Shown: piece after piece, positions 23,810 through 36,121 of the stretch | Position numbering within the stretch: position 1 is the first letter of the stretch | How the letters are laid out: each line of letters opens with the position of its first letter | Source: Clonostachys chloroleuca | Taxonomy: Eukaryota > Ascomycota > Sordariomycetes > Hypocreales > Bionectriaceae | NCBI GenBank assembly: GCA_037952775.1 | Contig: JBANAY010000003.1 | Location: 32,922,001-32,986,000 of the forward strand | Reading direction: 5' to 3' | Length of the DNA stretch: 64,000 bases | Notes under the pieces: generated by a model | Told to the model about the DNA's origin: nothing | The model's input: only the letters and a program-made list of their open reading frames with translations | The model's database searches: none | Translations under genes and position numbers: made by a program

Positions 23810-25793
23810 GATGGGCAGGTGTTATGTATCGGTCGAGTTGTGATGATCGCGTGCGGATGCAAGGCGTTTCGATACTGTGATCTGATGCGTTGACCTCTAG
23901 CTCAATCACCAATGAAGTCGCCGTGTCGCAAATGCGCCAGTAGCTTGACGTATGACGGCTTAGTAAGTGCTTTGTGGTGATACCTACCCTACAGTAAATT
24001 TATTTATAGTGATAACATTGTTAGTAAGCAATAGGTTGGTAGATTAGATAAGAAGGTGAATCTTTTGGGGCGCAAAGTGATGCCCTATTGGTAAGGCATC
24101 AAGACTTGTTGTGATTGTGACGGATTTGTTGTTGGTGATCTTCACCTTCTACGACAGCGTCTAATTTCCCACAACTATGTCATTCACTCGAGATGTCACA
24201 TTACTGAATGGTCGCCGACGTCCCCCTGGCTCATGCATGGATGCAACTTGCAGCGTTTGAATTCTCCCTCGGCCATTGCCTATAACCAATGTATATAATC
24301 TTGGCCGAGCTTGGCTGAGACAGCCAACAAGCTTCATGCGTTGGCTGTTGCTGGTGCGTGCGCATGACTGACTGACTGGTAGGCAACTGTGATGCGAGGT
24401 CGCAAACCACGGATCGCGGAGAACGAAAGGCTGTGGTGTTCGCAAGCACAACCAAGCCATCAGCGCTAACCAGCCCTCTCGCATCTCTTGGCACCAACGA
24501 GAGATTCTATTTGTAGGCAATAAGCCCTTGGGTACCCATTCTTAGGTCTTAGTGTGTTGCTCTGACAGCCACACCGTGAGATCCTGGTCACAAGGCAGCC
24601 CGGCTAGATGCAGGTACGTAGCACTAGTATCACAGCTTCGGGGTCGGTTGAGGATGCGAGGGCCGAAGAAGAGAGTATTGGATCGGACGTTTTGCTGCGA
24701 CATACTTACTCCAAGCAGAGCTTACGCAGGCCGATCCATACCTTGGCCGTGCCACATAAGACGAAACAGGACCTATCCGGGTGCATGAGACACAGAATCT
24801 CGTCTGCCCCATCTACCCCTTGATATTATTTCTCGGGGGAAGGGTCGCACGTTATGGCACAGGGAGTGGTGAAGATGGGGCCAATCACTGGCTGCTGACA
24901 TTGGCTGCGGTCATTTCTTATAATGCAGATCGTGCCGCGAGTGGTCAAGGGTGTTGCTAGTAGGTACCTAGCCGATTGAGACTTTTAGCCAAAAAGCACG
25001 TTTGATGCTTTCACACGGGCAAGATCGGCCAATTGACCATCCATAGTCAGCGTGTCACAGTCACGGCCGAAAATACCACATGGTGCGAACACATAGTATG
25101 AGAGCTGACCGCCGGGGGGAATCGAGAGAAACAATGAAGCGAAAACGTTGTTGAGCGTTCATGCGGAGTGGCTGGAATGTCGGTTAGATTGACGGCGTCG
25201 GAACGATCTTGGCTGTTGCTAAATATATCCATCACCCTCAAGCCTCCCCTTCCCTTCCCTCCTCCCTGCCCGCAGCACCTCTGGGAAGCTCGGTGCTGGA
25301 CACAGCCCATCAACCAGCTAAAATCGACGAGGTAGCATCAGCCCGGTCGCAACGGGCCTGTAGGTGCCGCGCACCATTCCAGGAAGAGTAGGCGTGACTG
25401 GCAGGCGAAGCCGTCTCCGTCCCTTGTTTTGGAACCAATCCTATTAATTCATGGATAGGTAGTGTAAGATGATCTGGGTCCGGCCCCGAGATAGAGTTGC
25501 TCTCCACTTAAATGTGTGATGTCGGATCGGATCCCTGCTCTCCAGCCCAAGCCTTGTGTATCCTTGTTTCACTTGAGCGCGAATCGTTCCCCAGACCAGT
25601 TGGTGCTCGCGGGCTGCCAGTTGTTTATAAGACAGTGCCGGCCGCCACACTCTGCCTCGTTTCTGGAATCACCACCCCGATTTCTCCTTCATCCCCCAGT
25701 CGTTTGCTGAGCCATCTTTCGCTTCGGTTTCACAGTCCACTAACTCTCAACTATCTTCATCGTTGGCTCTCCCGACAAAACCCAACCTTCAAG
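23810..25793. other. Divergent promoter region between V-ATPase f and SOD
   Basis: No gene seen in 2 kb. It contains a GACT trinucleate repeat at about 24364-24378, the 10-bp perfect palindrome TAGGTACCTA at 24961-24970, and a pyrimidine-rich leader at about 25660-25790 before the SOD start. Confidence 0.5.
25624..25630 (+). promoter_or_regulatory. Possible TATA box of the SOD gene
   Basis: TTTATAA lies about 165 bp before the SOD start codon and is followed by a pyrimidine-rich stretch, a common fungal core-promoter arrangement. Position and composition are the only support. Confidence 0.35.
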
Positions 25794-26594
25794 ATGCACG
25801 GCAAGACTGCTCTCATGATGCTCTCCGCGGCCGCCATGGTCAGCGCCCGCGAGGCTCCTGTCACCAATAACAACCCTGTCGGCGATGTGTACCAGGCTGT
25901 CCTGCCCGGCACCTCCTTCTTCCCTGGCGGCCCCAAGATCCAGGGTTCCATCACCGCCCAGGCTGGTGACAATGGCCGCGGTGTCAAGTTCAACGTCCAC
26001 TTTGAGGGAATCCCGGCTGCAGGTGGTCCTTTCAGTAAGTCATGTTTGCCCATATCGAGTCACTAGTCTAGTAACACAAACTAACCGTGAATCACAGCCT
26101 ACCACCTTCATCTCAAGCCCGTCCCCGAGGGAGGTAACTGCACTGCCACTTCCTCTCACCTGGACCCCTACGAGGCTGGCGTCGCTGTTCCTTGTGACGC
26201 TTCCAACCCTGCCATCTGCGAGGTTGGTGACCTGGCCGGCAAGCACGGTAAGATCGAGAGTGCCGGTACCTACGACAAGACCTACCAGGACGACTACGCC
26301 TCCACCACCAAGTCCGACGCCGCCTTCTTCGGCGACAAGTCCTTCGTCCTGCACTACGGCGGCAACAACACCCGCATCACCTGCGCCAACTTCGTCAAGA
26401 AGAGCTCTGGAGGCAACAGCACCACCACCCCAGGCCAGCCAACTGGCACCGGTAGCCCTGTCGTCCCCTCGACATCTGCTCCCGCCACCACGACCTCTTC
26501 GCCCCCCATTAACGCTGCTGGTCGTCTCGGCTCGTGGTCCGCCTCGGCCGTCCTCGCCGTCGCCGGTGGTGCCGCCATGTACTTCGGCCTGTAG
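25794..26594 (+). CDS. GPI-anchored extracellular Cu-only superoxide dismutase
   Basis: Cell-surface enzyme that converts superoxide to peroxide and oxygen, of the fungal Sod4/5/6 type. Exons are 25794-26034 and 26098-26594, giving 245 residues. A signal peptide (MHGKTALMMLSAAAMVSA) leads into the SOD fold. Expected copper ligands are visible as His83 and His85 (YHLHLKP), His101 (SHLDPY) and His166 (FVLHYGG), with a cysteine pair candidate at Cys95 or Cys113 and Cys176. The zinc-site histidines of classical Cu/Zn SOD are not visible, as in Cu-only enzymes. A Ser/Thr/Pro-rich stalk precedes a C-terminal hydrophobic tail (SASAVLAVAGGAAMYFGL) typical of a GPI signal. Several NxT/S sequons are present. 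A role in handling host or self-made oxidants is known for the family and inferred here. Confidence 0.92.
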
Positions 26595-27040
26595 AGCCGC
26601 CTTTTTGAGAGATTAGGGGAAGGAATAGCAAAAAGAGTGAAGAATTAGAACACGACTCAGTCCACGCCGCATTGTATTCTAACGATCCAGTATTAGGCGG
26701 AGGCGGACCACGAACGGATGAGTTTATTTTTTCTGTGTGTATCATGGACCAAGTAGATATGAGCATTTTGAGTGTTTTCAAGTCCATCGCGACGGTGTTT
26801 TGTCGCTTGATGGCTGGTCATTAATACCCCATCTGTTTTTAATTCATTTGATTGATTCATTTCATTTTTAATTTGCGCTCTCGTCAGCCGGTGAATTACA
26901 AGGGCATGAAGCTCGTAGGAGATGCGATGCTTGGGATGAAAGTATGATTTGGAACGAAGCAGCTATGAAGCTATTCCCATGATCCCCTATGAAAGATTCT
27001 GGTCGCATTGGTAAATAATGTAATGGATGTGACACCGAAA

Positions 27041-27088
27041 AGCGAACATATGCATGTTGGTTGAAGCGAACATTTGCATGTTGGTTGC
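27041..27088. repeat. 24-bp imperfect tandem repeat
   Basis: Two adjacent 24-bp units beginning AGCGAACAT, each containing TGCATGTTGGTTG (27041-27064 and 27065-27088). They differ at two positions. They lie in noncoding DNA between SOD and the TPR-like gene. Confidence 0.9.
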
Positions 27089-27555
27089 AGTGGAGAGTAG
27101 GAATGGGCTTTCACGTGATGCTGATAACCTCAAGGCGGCTGCTCGCTTGCCCGCTCCTGAAGGCAACTTACTCTCAACGGACAAACATGGATTCGGACTG
27201 CCAGAAGGGGCCCTGCGTGCATTCTTTTGCCCGCTGCACCTCGTTCTCTTTGGCCGCCTAGCCCTGCGCGATCACTGCGGATGTCTTATTTCTGCTGCTC
27301 GCCAACCAGCATCGTGCACCCACAGCGCGGGAAAACGGTACGTACCTGCCAAATGCGCTGCAGATTGGTGATTTCAATGTCTTTCTCGTCTTTCGTCATA
27401 GGGTGAAATGTAAACACCCGTTCCCTCGAACATCTGTTTCTATATCTCTCTCCTTCTCTCCTGCATCTCCGTTGCTGTTAACCAGCCTTACTTTTAGCAT
27501 TCGTTCTCTGCTCGGCTTCCCGTGCACGCTCCCTCTGCCACACGCGGCGCAGGTG

Positions 27556-27563
27556 TATATAAT
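27556..27563 (+). promoter_or_regulatory. Possible TATA box of the TPR-like gene
   Basis: TATATAAT lies 131 bp before the start codon at 27694, downstream of a pyrimidine-rich tract. This is positional evidence only. Confidence 0.4.
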
Positions 27564-27693
27564 ACTAGCCCTGTCGCATTCTCCATCCCCCCCACATTCC
27601 CATCGTGGGATTTCTGGGTGGTGCTGCAAACACTTGACTCGACTTTGCGAGCACGTCTTGTCTTCGCTCGCCACCACACCCTTGGCCTGAGCT

Positions 27694-30218
27694 ATGGCGA
27701 AGAAGAAGAGCAAGGCTGCCTCAATTGGAGAGAGCGAGACCATGGCGCCATCTGCAACGCCTGCGCCCAAACCCCCGGCGACCTCAGCTTCTAAGTCCAC
27801 CAAAAAGTCCCCGTCTGTTGCCTCCAAGACCCCAGCCTCGGCCTCGCTGGTCATTTGCCGTAATAAGTGAGTCGTCTAGTTGTTTGCCAACGATGTGCTT
27901 TCATTGCCTTACCTTTCGCCTTCAATGCGCGTGTCCCGTTCTGTTCTTCATTTTCCGCGCCCTCTGCGTATCGCCGAGCGAAGCCCTGGCCTTGCCTCAT
28001 GTGCATGCCGTACTACACCAATCACTTGCGTACCTTGATATTGTGCATATCCCCTTCCCGCGCTCGAAGGAGACCGTATCCCTGACCCTAATCCAACAGG
28101 CATTGGCGATACATTTCAGCCTTTCATGGACCATGGCTCCAGATGCCCGTCGAGATTCTCGAGACGATCGCCAACATCAACTACAACACCCCGCGACCCC
28201 GGCCCATTGATCCCGCCTCCTTCTTCGATCTCGTCAAGGTCCGCCGGCTTGTCGACGAGGCGACGAACCTTGCCGTGAGGGCTGCTAGTGACATTGCCTC
28301 ACCGACACTGACAAACGTCAACGGTGGCATCCCGGATATATCGTCACTTCATTCCCTGGGAATAGGCGGCACCGGGCATGGCGCCAAACTTAGCCGCGAG
28401 CGAAAGTTTCGCATGAGAGAGCAGGCCAGCCAGAAGCTGGCCCGCGCGTACCGTCTTGACGAGATCGCCTGCAGTGTGGCTACGATGCAAGGCGCCTCCC
28501 CGCTGGAGGAGGTTGGAAGCTCTGTCTTGCAGCGCAACCAGAAGGATCCAGATGCGAAATACGTCCACTTCTTCCACGAGAAGATCCCGTCCAGGCAGCT
28601 TGCAGAGTGTACGAGCCTACAGCCCTTGACCGACATCATCAGCGAGCGCCCCGGGGAGCCAGAGGCGCTGCGGACGCGAGCAACTGTCAAGGTGTTCAAG
28701 GAAGACTACGATGGTGCGGCACAGGACCTCACGCATGCTCTGCAGATATGTCGATACCACTTGCCTTCCCACACGAAGACGCCTGGCGGGGAGGTGCAGC
28801 TTTATGATCAGCAACGTGCCAGAAGAAGGGCTCAAGATGTCATCCTGGCCGAGAAAGATCAACCTCGCAGCATTGAGGGGCAGCTTCTATTCCAAAGAGC
28901 GTCGGTCTACTTGACCATGGCCTGCAATCTTGTTATGGAAGGTCTTCCGTCAGGAAGTCCTTCAGGTTCCAACGACCCAGGGCCTTCGGCGGACGGCGAC
29001 CAGGATTCCGAAAGCAAAGGTCAAAACAACGAGACGTCCAAGAAAGAGGCCGAGGCTCGAAAATCGGTCAAGCTCATGGCGAAGCGAGCCTTGAGGGACT
29101 ACATGGCCTTCCTATCTCACTTTGAATATTCGCCAAACCTGTCCACTCGAGTTGTCAAAGACTTTAATGAGCGAGTTAACTCCGCCGCTCATGGTACCCG
29201 CAACCCACGAGTCTCGGATACAAGCCCCATCTCAGAGCATGTTGTGTATTCAATCTCGGACCTGTTCAGCGCTGTTCCACCTACCGGGCTGCCGCCATAT
29301 CCTCCCCAAGATCTCGTCAAGCACGACCCCGAGGGCATCTACCACAACCCCGCCGCTAGCACCTGCGAATGGACCACGTACCACCCATTGTTGGCAGATG
29401 CCCTCCATTCTCTTCTCCTTTGCCACTGCCTGGTGCAGACCTCAGTTAAGGAACTGCAGCGTCACGCATACATGGTTGCCCGCATCGTCAGACTCTGCGA
29501 TGGTTATCCTGTCTTTCAAGCGAGCAGGTCCCCCGCCCGCTCTGACTGGATCGAGCTCCTCCGGAGGGCCGACAACTGGCTCACTCTGAGCTCCAACTGG
29601 GAGACTCTCTGCGTCCCCGCGCCGCTACCCATGTTCGACGCACCCGCCTCCGAAATGACCGTGTCCGTGTCCAGCCCAGAGCTCGCCGCATCAGCCGCCG
29701 CCGCTCTCATGAACGGCAACTCGCCCGAATCCGTCGCGGAGGAGCTCCGCAAAGAGCGCCAGCGCGAGCGAGCCATCCTCGAAGCCCTCGATGACGACCG
29801 CGTCGTCGACGAGGCCTCCTTCCGCGCCGCCATCATGGCAAGGGAGAAGCGCGCCGAGGAGGAGCACTCGGGCGCCGCCAAGGCGAACGGCACATCCAAC
29901 TACACCACCGACCCAGCCGCCACCACCGCCATGAACAAGCTGAAGCAGCCGAACCACCAGCATCAGCACCAGCTCTGCCACCACTGCGCGGCGGACTCCC
30001 CCGCCTCGCAGCGATGGGCCGCCGACGAGTCCAAGGAGTACCCGCTCCTGACCGAGCGGGCCGCCGCTATCGCGCTCTGGGTTCGCGACGCCCCGGTCGT
30101 CACGGGCACCACGAAGCGCAAGAAGCGTACCAAGAAGCCTCCTGTCGGCAACGCCGCCCAGGTCGACGGCGCGGCCTCCGCCATGCAGAATCTGGATGTA
30201 GAGGACGCCAAGGACTGA
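27694..30218 (+). CDS. Conserved TPR-like protein of unknown function
   Basis: Predicted protein of 763 residues. Exons are 27694-27866 and 28100-30218 with a 233-bp intron (GTGAGT donor, CAACAG acceptor). The Lys/Ser/Ala-rich N-terminus (MAKKKSKAAS) is followed at the splice by CRNKHWRYISAFHGPWLQ, a strongly patterned block I regard as conserved in Ascomycota. A TPR-like helical stretch lies near residues 244-275 (ALRTRATVKVFKEDYDGAAQ), followed by a charged linker and more helices. Near residue 680 there is a His/Cys cluster (HQHQLCHHCAAD), and the end is Lys-rich (KRKKRTKKP). Some databases label relatives a histidine kinase group protein, but I see no kinase motif. A scaffold or soluble role is all that can be suggested. 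Confidence 0.82.
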
Positions 30219-30694
30219 TTAGACCCGGTCTCACCACCGATCTAATGGGACACTGGCGTCTGAATGATCTCTCGAAGAAAATGTTGGGTGGCTCTGCATT
30301 AGCTCTGGCTCTAGTATGCAGAGGCACACTCAAAAGGGTCATAGGTTGGGCAGCTTCGGTCTATTACGCAGATGGTTGATGATTTCCGCATACTTGCTAT
30401 TGAATTTGCCAGGTTTCTACTATGTTTCGACAAAATGGGCTCATTTTGAAACAAACACAGCTAGCACAGGCGATATACGTGGTCAGTTAGCACCAGGAAG
30501 AAGAGAATAAGCAGAGATAGGAAGAAGAGAAAACAAATACAATTTATGAAGTCGTCACCCTGCAGAGCTAAGCCTAGCTATATCCACCCAAGTATCCAGA
30601 AGCCATGTCCCTAGGTACCCTCTTCACTTAAATCCGGTTTCTAAAAATCAAACTACGAGGTTAAATGCTGTACTATGGCCGAGATATCCAGTTA
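30219..30694. other. Convergent 3' intergenic region
   Basis: Between the stops of the TPR-like gene and the minus-strand regulator. Contains one CTAGGTACC at about 30611-30618. Nothing gene-like seen. Confidence 0.5.
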
Positions 30695-33689
30695 TCAATA
30701 CCATTTCGTAGCAACCATGGTACCCGAAGTTAAAAAGGTATCGATATCGCGGACGCCTTCCGTCTCCAGCACGTTCATCAGTTCAAGCTGCTGGGACTGG
30801 GTAAGACTATCCTGCCGAACTGCCACTGGGGGAAATTGGGAGCCATCAGCCCCAAAATTCATGGCCTGTAACCCTAATCCAGCTCCTGAGAATTCCTGAT
30901 ACTGGCCAGAAGCAGGTAAGCCGCTTCCGTAAAAACCGCCACCCATGGTCCCGAAGTTGTATGGATTCATGAATGAAGCCGGAGGGGTGAACCATTCGCT
31001 GGACGAAGGTAGTTCCTGAGGAAGGGGTCGCTGGACCGGTGTGTGCTGTGCAACAGGCGTCATCCCATACGGCGGCAACGGTGAGGTCTGCGGCCTCGAG
31101 TTCAGTTCAGGGGTTGGTGTTCCAAAAGCAGCCATGCCCATAGAGTTCGGGGTCTGAGCCTGTATGGGAAGCATCGCGGGTGTTGACATGGTAGGAGTGG
31201 CCATTGACATATTCCCCAACGATTCCGGGGGCGTAGGCAACTGTCGCGATGGTGACGCTTGGCTCGGAGGAGATGTTGTGAAATGTGGGGTTGGGGTTGT
31301 GTTTGGTGGTGTTTCTTCATCAGGGGCGGCCAAATCGTCGCTCTGCATGAAGTCGGGAGGGAAGTAGGAGAACCTCCGGCCATGGGTGTCATGAGTTCCT
31401 GGGTTCTGGAAAATAGAGTTTGAGCGGAAAGTTGGGTGTGGTGGGCGGAAACTGGGGTCATATCTATCAATAGATTCCGGAGGTGAATCGAATACCTGGC
31501 CGAACTGCGGAGGATTTGCGTACATCGGTTGCTGTGGGGTATTCTCGTGCATCTGGTACTGGTGATCTGGTGACCGGCCTGCCTCGGACGCCGCTGCAGG
31601 TGGCGTTGCCAAGGTGCGTTGTTGGTATCCCTTGGACTCATAACTCTGCAAACAAGCCTTTGAGAATACGGCGTAGAGTTGGGAAGATGATCCAGTTCCG
31701 GGCCAACGCTCTGCACATCTGTCCAGGACGTCGAGTGAACCATTGACAAGCTCTTCCACCTCTTCACGGGGATGGTCTTGCCGGACCTCCTCGTATGATG
31801 TGGTCCACAGAAGAGTATTCAGAGCCATGTTCAGAACCAAGATGAAAACCCAAGTTATGTCTACGACATTGGCTTCAACCTGCTGTCTTGAGAGGTCAAT
31901 GATGATTTTGGTGCTCTCGTAACAAATCAACGCTGCCTTTGCCGATGGCTTCGATATTTGTGGCGACGGCCTGTACATTGAAATCCTCATCTGGTGACAA
32001 CGGCCCGCAAACCTGTACGCGCTTCCATGTCAGCATCATATCAAAAGAATAATAAGGAGGTACATACCATTTTCTACACCACTCTGGGTTCTCTGGCGCC
32101 GAGTCTTGCCAGTCAGTAATCTTTTGCTCCATATGCTGAAACCAATGGCTCGTATCATCCTTGGGTTCTGGCCGTTTCCTTTCATATAACGTTCTACGAA
32201 TCTCAGCTTGAAGGATTCTCATTCGATAGAAGTGAATTGCAACAAGTTTCCGATCGCTGGTCGGGGCATTCGCGTCGATGCCATTTTCAGTGATATAATC
32301 ATCCTCGACGGTGGAGAAGAACCCTACATCCAATTGTTCGTCGGCTGTCGCGAAGCTATTAGGCCTCCCGAGGCTATGTGCAAGACCAAACTCCATGCTG
32401 GCCACGACCCATACGAGGCGTCGCCGCATATCGATAGTCAGAGGGTTAGGCTTGTCACCTGCTGCTATAGTCTTTTCAGACACCAACCCCTCCTGCTGAC
32501 AGATTTTGGCTGCAAGGCCAATGACAAAGTAGACAGGTACACGAGTAGGAGTGAGGATGGAATACAACCCAATCAGAACCAGGCATTGTAGTGTTTTGAG
32601 ATCCTTGGGCCGAAGCACGGTTTCAAAATCTTGCATTGCGGCAAGGTAATAGCTGTCGGCCAGACCGGCGTACTGGTCTCCAAGCTTCTGGAGACTGATG
32701 GCAAGTACGATGCGTACAACGAACAATTTATACACATCAGTATCTCCGTTGTACACGGCATCAAGATCTTTCTGAAACGTTGGTTCATGGACGACGGGCC
32801 AAAAGATTTGCGCTGGAGGAAAGTGTGTCAGCGTTGCCAGAGCGAGATCAATTTTGATACCGCTCACATTTCTGGTTGAAGATTTCAACTAATCTGTTTG
32901 CGATGGGCCGACCTGGGAGGTTCTCGGCGGGTAGCTGGCTTGTCTTGGGGAAGCTTCTCTGGCGTCCAACTGGCCCCGTCATCTGAATAGATTGCATGCG
33001 AGCCTCTCTTCGCTTTTTGAGCTCGGGAATCAGCTCGGAAATACGATTCGATTCTGTGAAGCGTTTCGCCTCTTCCATGAGAAGGCGTGTCATGGCTATG
33101 CCGCTACTTGGGCCAAGATAGCGAGGAGTTTCGTCTCCGGAGCCAAGTCTCACCATTCCTCCTGGTCGTACCATATCTTCGCTGCTATGGGGGTAGTCGG
33201 CCTCATCATCGACATACTGATCTAATTCGGCCTCGAGCGCCCTGACCTTGTCTTGCAGCTTGATGACATAGAAACGGTTGATTTTCCGGCCTTTGGCTGT
33301 ATCAAGGTATTCGCATGTCGACCCGGATCGCTCGCAAGGGAGGCAGCGTGGCAACGTGGGGTCACATCTGGTTTTCCTCTGTCGGGAGAAGATGTGATTA
33401 GCTTTCCATCTACTCAAGCAAATATAGAATAACAACCAAGGCTTGGCGGGGAAGGCAACAAGCGCAGAAGCACTCGAGCTTGGGCGTAAGGTCGGGACTA
33501 TACCTGGCGACAACGGCAACAGGCAGTCAAGGTATGCGCGATGCGATTACCCGAGCCATCTCCCTGGTGCTCATCACTCAATTCATCGCGAGCAGGCGTG
33601 CGTCGCCTGGGGAGGTTCAGGGCCTGGTTATGATACTGTCGAGGTGCGACTGATCCCAGGCCCTGACGGAAGACATGTGCGGGGTCCAT
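30695..33689 (-). CDS. Zn2Cys6 / fungal_trans transcription factor
   Basis: Nuclear regulator of 919 residues. Minus-strand exons are 33689-33504, 33378-32868, 32812-32068 and 32012-30695. The last intron (55 bp) would otherwise read through in frame, so a longer but wrong reading exists there. The zinc cluster is Cys57-X2-Cys60-X6-Cys67-X6-Cys74-X2-Cys77-X6-Cys84, split by the first intron right after the second cysteine. It is followed by a linker and a heptad-like coiled coil (LQDKVRALEAELDQY). The middle domain begins at FWPVVHEPTF, with DMRRRLVWVVASMEFGLAHSLGRP typical of fungal_trans. The C-terminal 300 residues are Pro/Ser/Met/Gln-rich, a likely activation region. The target pathway is unknown. 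It is transcribed away from the other C6 gene starting at 37452. Confidence 0.9.
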
Positions 33690-34372
33690 CGAGAAGCAGG
33701 TGAAGTCGCGATGGCTTCGTGCTGGGCGGCAGTCCGGCTGGCGTCCCAGAAGCGTGTCGGCGATGAACTTTAGCCGGAGCTAGAGTTGGTGCCGTCAAGC
33801 GATGGCTCTGGTCTCGAGATGGCGATTGGATACCTATGTCGATCGGAGGGCAGGATGAACCAAAATAAGCGCAATCCGACGATGACCAGAGTGTGGGAGA
33901 GAAGAAGCAATGGCGCTGAATCACTGTGCAGAAAGCAAACTCTGAATGGGGCCCCCTATCAATGCGATTTCGCATCCGCGAAAGGTAAATCTGCTAACGC
34001 AAGAAGAGCAGGACTCGACAGATGCGAGAGTGCACAGGGTTGATTCAAGAATGCGTAGACAGGTCCGGCGTGAAGTGGAGGGAGGGGTCCACCTGACCGG
34101 GGTTTGGCGGGAGTTGGGTTTTTGGTGGGTGATGTCGCGGGGCCTAGCCGAAGCTTCCATAGCACGTCCAACGCCTTCGATAGGTCATATCTGGGCCAGC
34201 CGGTCTGAGGAACCAGGGACCGCTGAGGCCACGAGCTGGGTGGGATGAGGCTGTGGCAAAGCAAAGTGTTAGGCCCAGCCTCATCCAGGGTGCCCTTGAC
34301 AGCAGCCGTGTCTCGACAGGATCCTCGCTCGTTCCTTCCCAAACCACAGGTGTCTAACCAGGCCCGCTAGGC

Positions 34373-34380
34373 AGGTACCT
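34373..34380. promoter_or_regulatory. AGGTACCT palindrome
   Basis: Perfect 8-bp palindrome inside a longer GGTACCTACCTACCC stretch, one of six copies found in the window. A protein-binding role is possible but not shown. Confidence 0.3.
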
Positions 34381-36113
34381 ACCTACCCATATCGTGCTAA
34401 ACCGTACCAACTAGCCCGATGGCTCCCTGCCATGTAGTCTCGCTGGTTAGTATGTCGGTACTAATTTATTGCCCGTAGCTGGCTGTACTATCCATGCTGG
34501 TAGGCTGGGCACTACCTGCTACGTAGGCAGGGAGCGGAAGTCTAAAAGTAGCCTCGGAGGGGTTTGAGTAGGTCATGCTTGGCCACCCCCTCGAGCTTAT
34601 CCAGAGGCCGTTCTTACTCTAGCTGCGAACTCCAGTGCCGAGTCAGCAGGCCAAAGATAAAGATAACATCGTCTCAGCCTCCAGGAATGCGTACGTGGAA
34701 CCATTGATATACTAGGGTTCCTCCCGACACCGTCCGGGCGGGAGATGGCGACGGGATTCTCACATTAGCATTGAAGTCTAGGCTTTTGCCCTGTCTGTCA
34801 CTGAATGAGTTTCATCGGTGGCTGCATGATCTCATTGGCTGACGTTTGGGCCTGCACCAAATCCCATGCTAAACCCGTTGTGGCGCAGATACTGCTGCAC
34901 CGACTCAGTGGCAGCAGACATCAGCAGGAATACAAACATGGCCAAATTTTCCTGAACCAACTCATGCTTCAGTGTATTTATATCACCATCTAGGAGTCTA
35001 CGGCGAGTCACGGCCACCAAAGACTACATGATTGCAGATTCAAAACACCAGCCCACACCTCCAAGCCTGCCAACACTGATAGCGGTGCCTGTGGAGAAGC
35101 GAGCCACATCCATGCATACACTGGGCTTCCCGCCAGTGGTATCTATCCAATGATGTGATACCGAGGTGCCTGGGGAAGTGCTGGAACGTACAATTGAGGA
35201 CGAATGCTGGCTTCTAATTGCGTGATTCTGCATGGTAGTACACACTCTCCTTCTCCTCTTTTCGGACGGGCGCAGGGCAGCGGCTCAATTGAAAGTGATA
35301 TTCATGTTCCATGTTGACAAGCGACCAAGCGCCGGCTTACACGGTTGCGCCTTGGCTGTTTCAGATCCAGCTATTACGACTCAAACCCGCAGCATTGCAG
35401 ATATCGCTATACCTCCGGTCCCATTTTTTCGCATGGCAGAATTTCTTTTATTAGGGCTTCATTGAAACAAGTTTTCCCGCCCTTTCCCCAGCAAGGAAAT
35501 TGTACTACTACTTGACTACCTATAGCCTACCTACTATACAATCAGAAGAAGAAAATAAAAATACTAATAACAGGGCCAGTGGTGACATCAACAATGATCA
35601 TCAAGGGCTTTGGCGAACCGCCAGGAATGCAGTCAACAAGCTCTTCAAACTCTCATTGATGTCAACTCTGATTAACTGATTACAGCAACAACAGCCACAG
35701 GTTGGTTACACAAAGTTCAAGCCATACTGCACACCAAGGCCTGCCTACCTACATTGGGCAGCACGTGTAGTTGGAGCCCAAACTCGGCATGCGTACCTAT
35801 ATAGGCCGGCATAATTCGCTCCTTTCTGCTCCATTACCCCATGGAGCAGGAACCGGGTGTGTTCTTTTCGAGCCCTCGGGCGATGACACCGTCTCTATGT
35901 CGCTTTGAGGTTCGTGTCGAGGACTCTTCCGAGTGACACACCTAGATGCGACATGGATTGTCTTCCAGGCCAGATAGTGCGGCGAACTAGGGTCTCTACC
36001 CAGCAACTGGTCAAGCTTTATTTATATTTATATCTGGTACCTTGGGTAGAGGTACCGCGTGATGTCGCAATCACCGTGCCGGTACAGCGCCGGCGCTCCA
36101 TGTACACCCAGGT

Positions 36114-36121
36114 AGGTACCT
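36114..36121. promoter_or_regulatory. AGGTACCT palindrome
   Basis: Copy of the same palindrome within CAGGTAGGTACCTG, in the divergent region between the two Zn2Cys6 genes. Two GGTACC cores lie 60-80 bp to the left. Confidence 0.3.

Larger units (their letters stand above)
26595..27693. other. Intergenic region with tandem repeat and TATA-like site
   Basis: Holds the SOD 3' region and the promoter of the downstream gene. Notable parts are a 24-bp tandem repeat at 27041-27088, a pyrimidine-rich leader at about 27420-27500 and a TATA-like site at 27556-27563. No gene seen. Confidence 0.5.

Noticed and set aside
32013..32067. Unspliced reading through the last intron of the minus-strand Zn2Cys6 gene
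   Set aside because: The unspliced frame stops at about 31896, while splicing with GTATGT and ACAG signals joins a 439-codon exon in frame.
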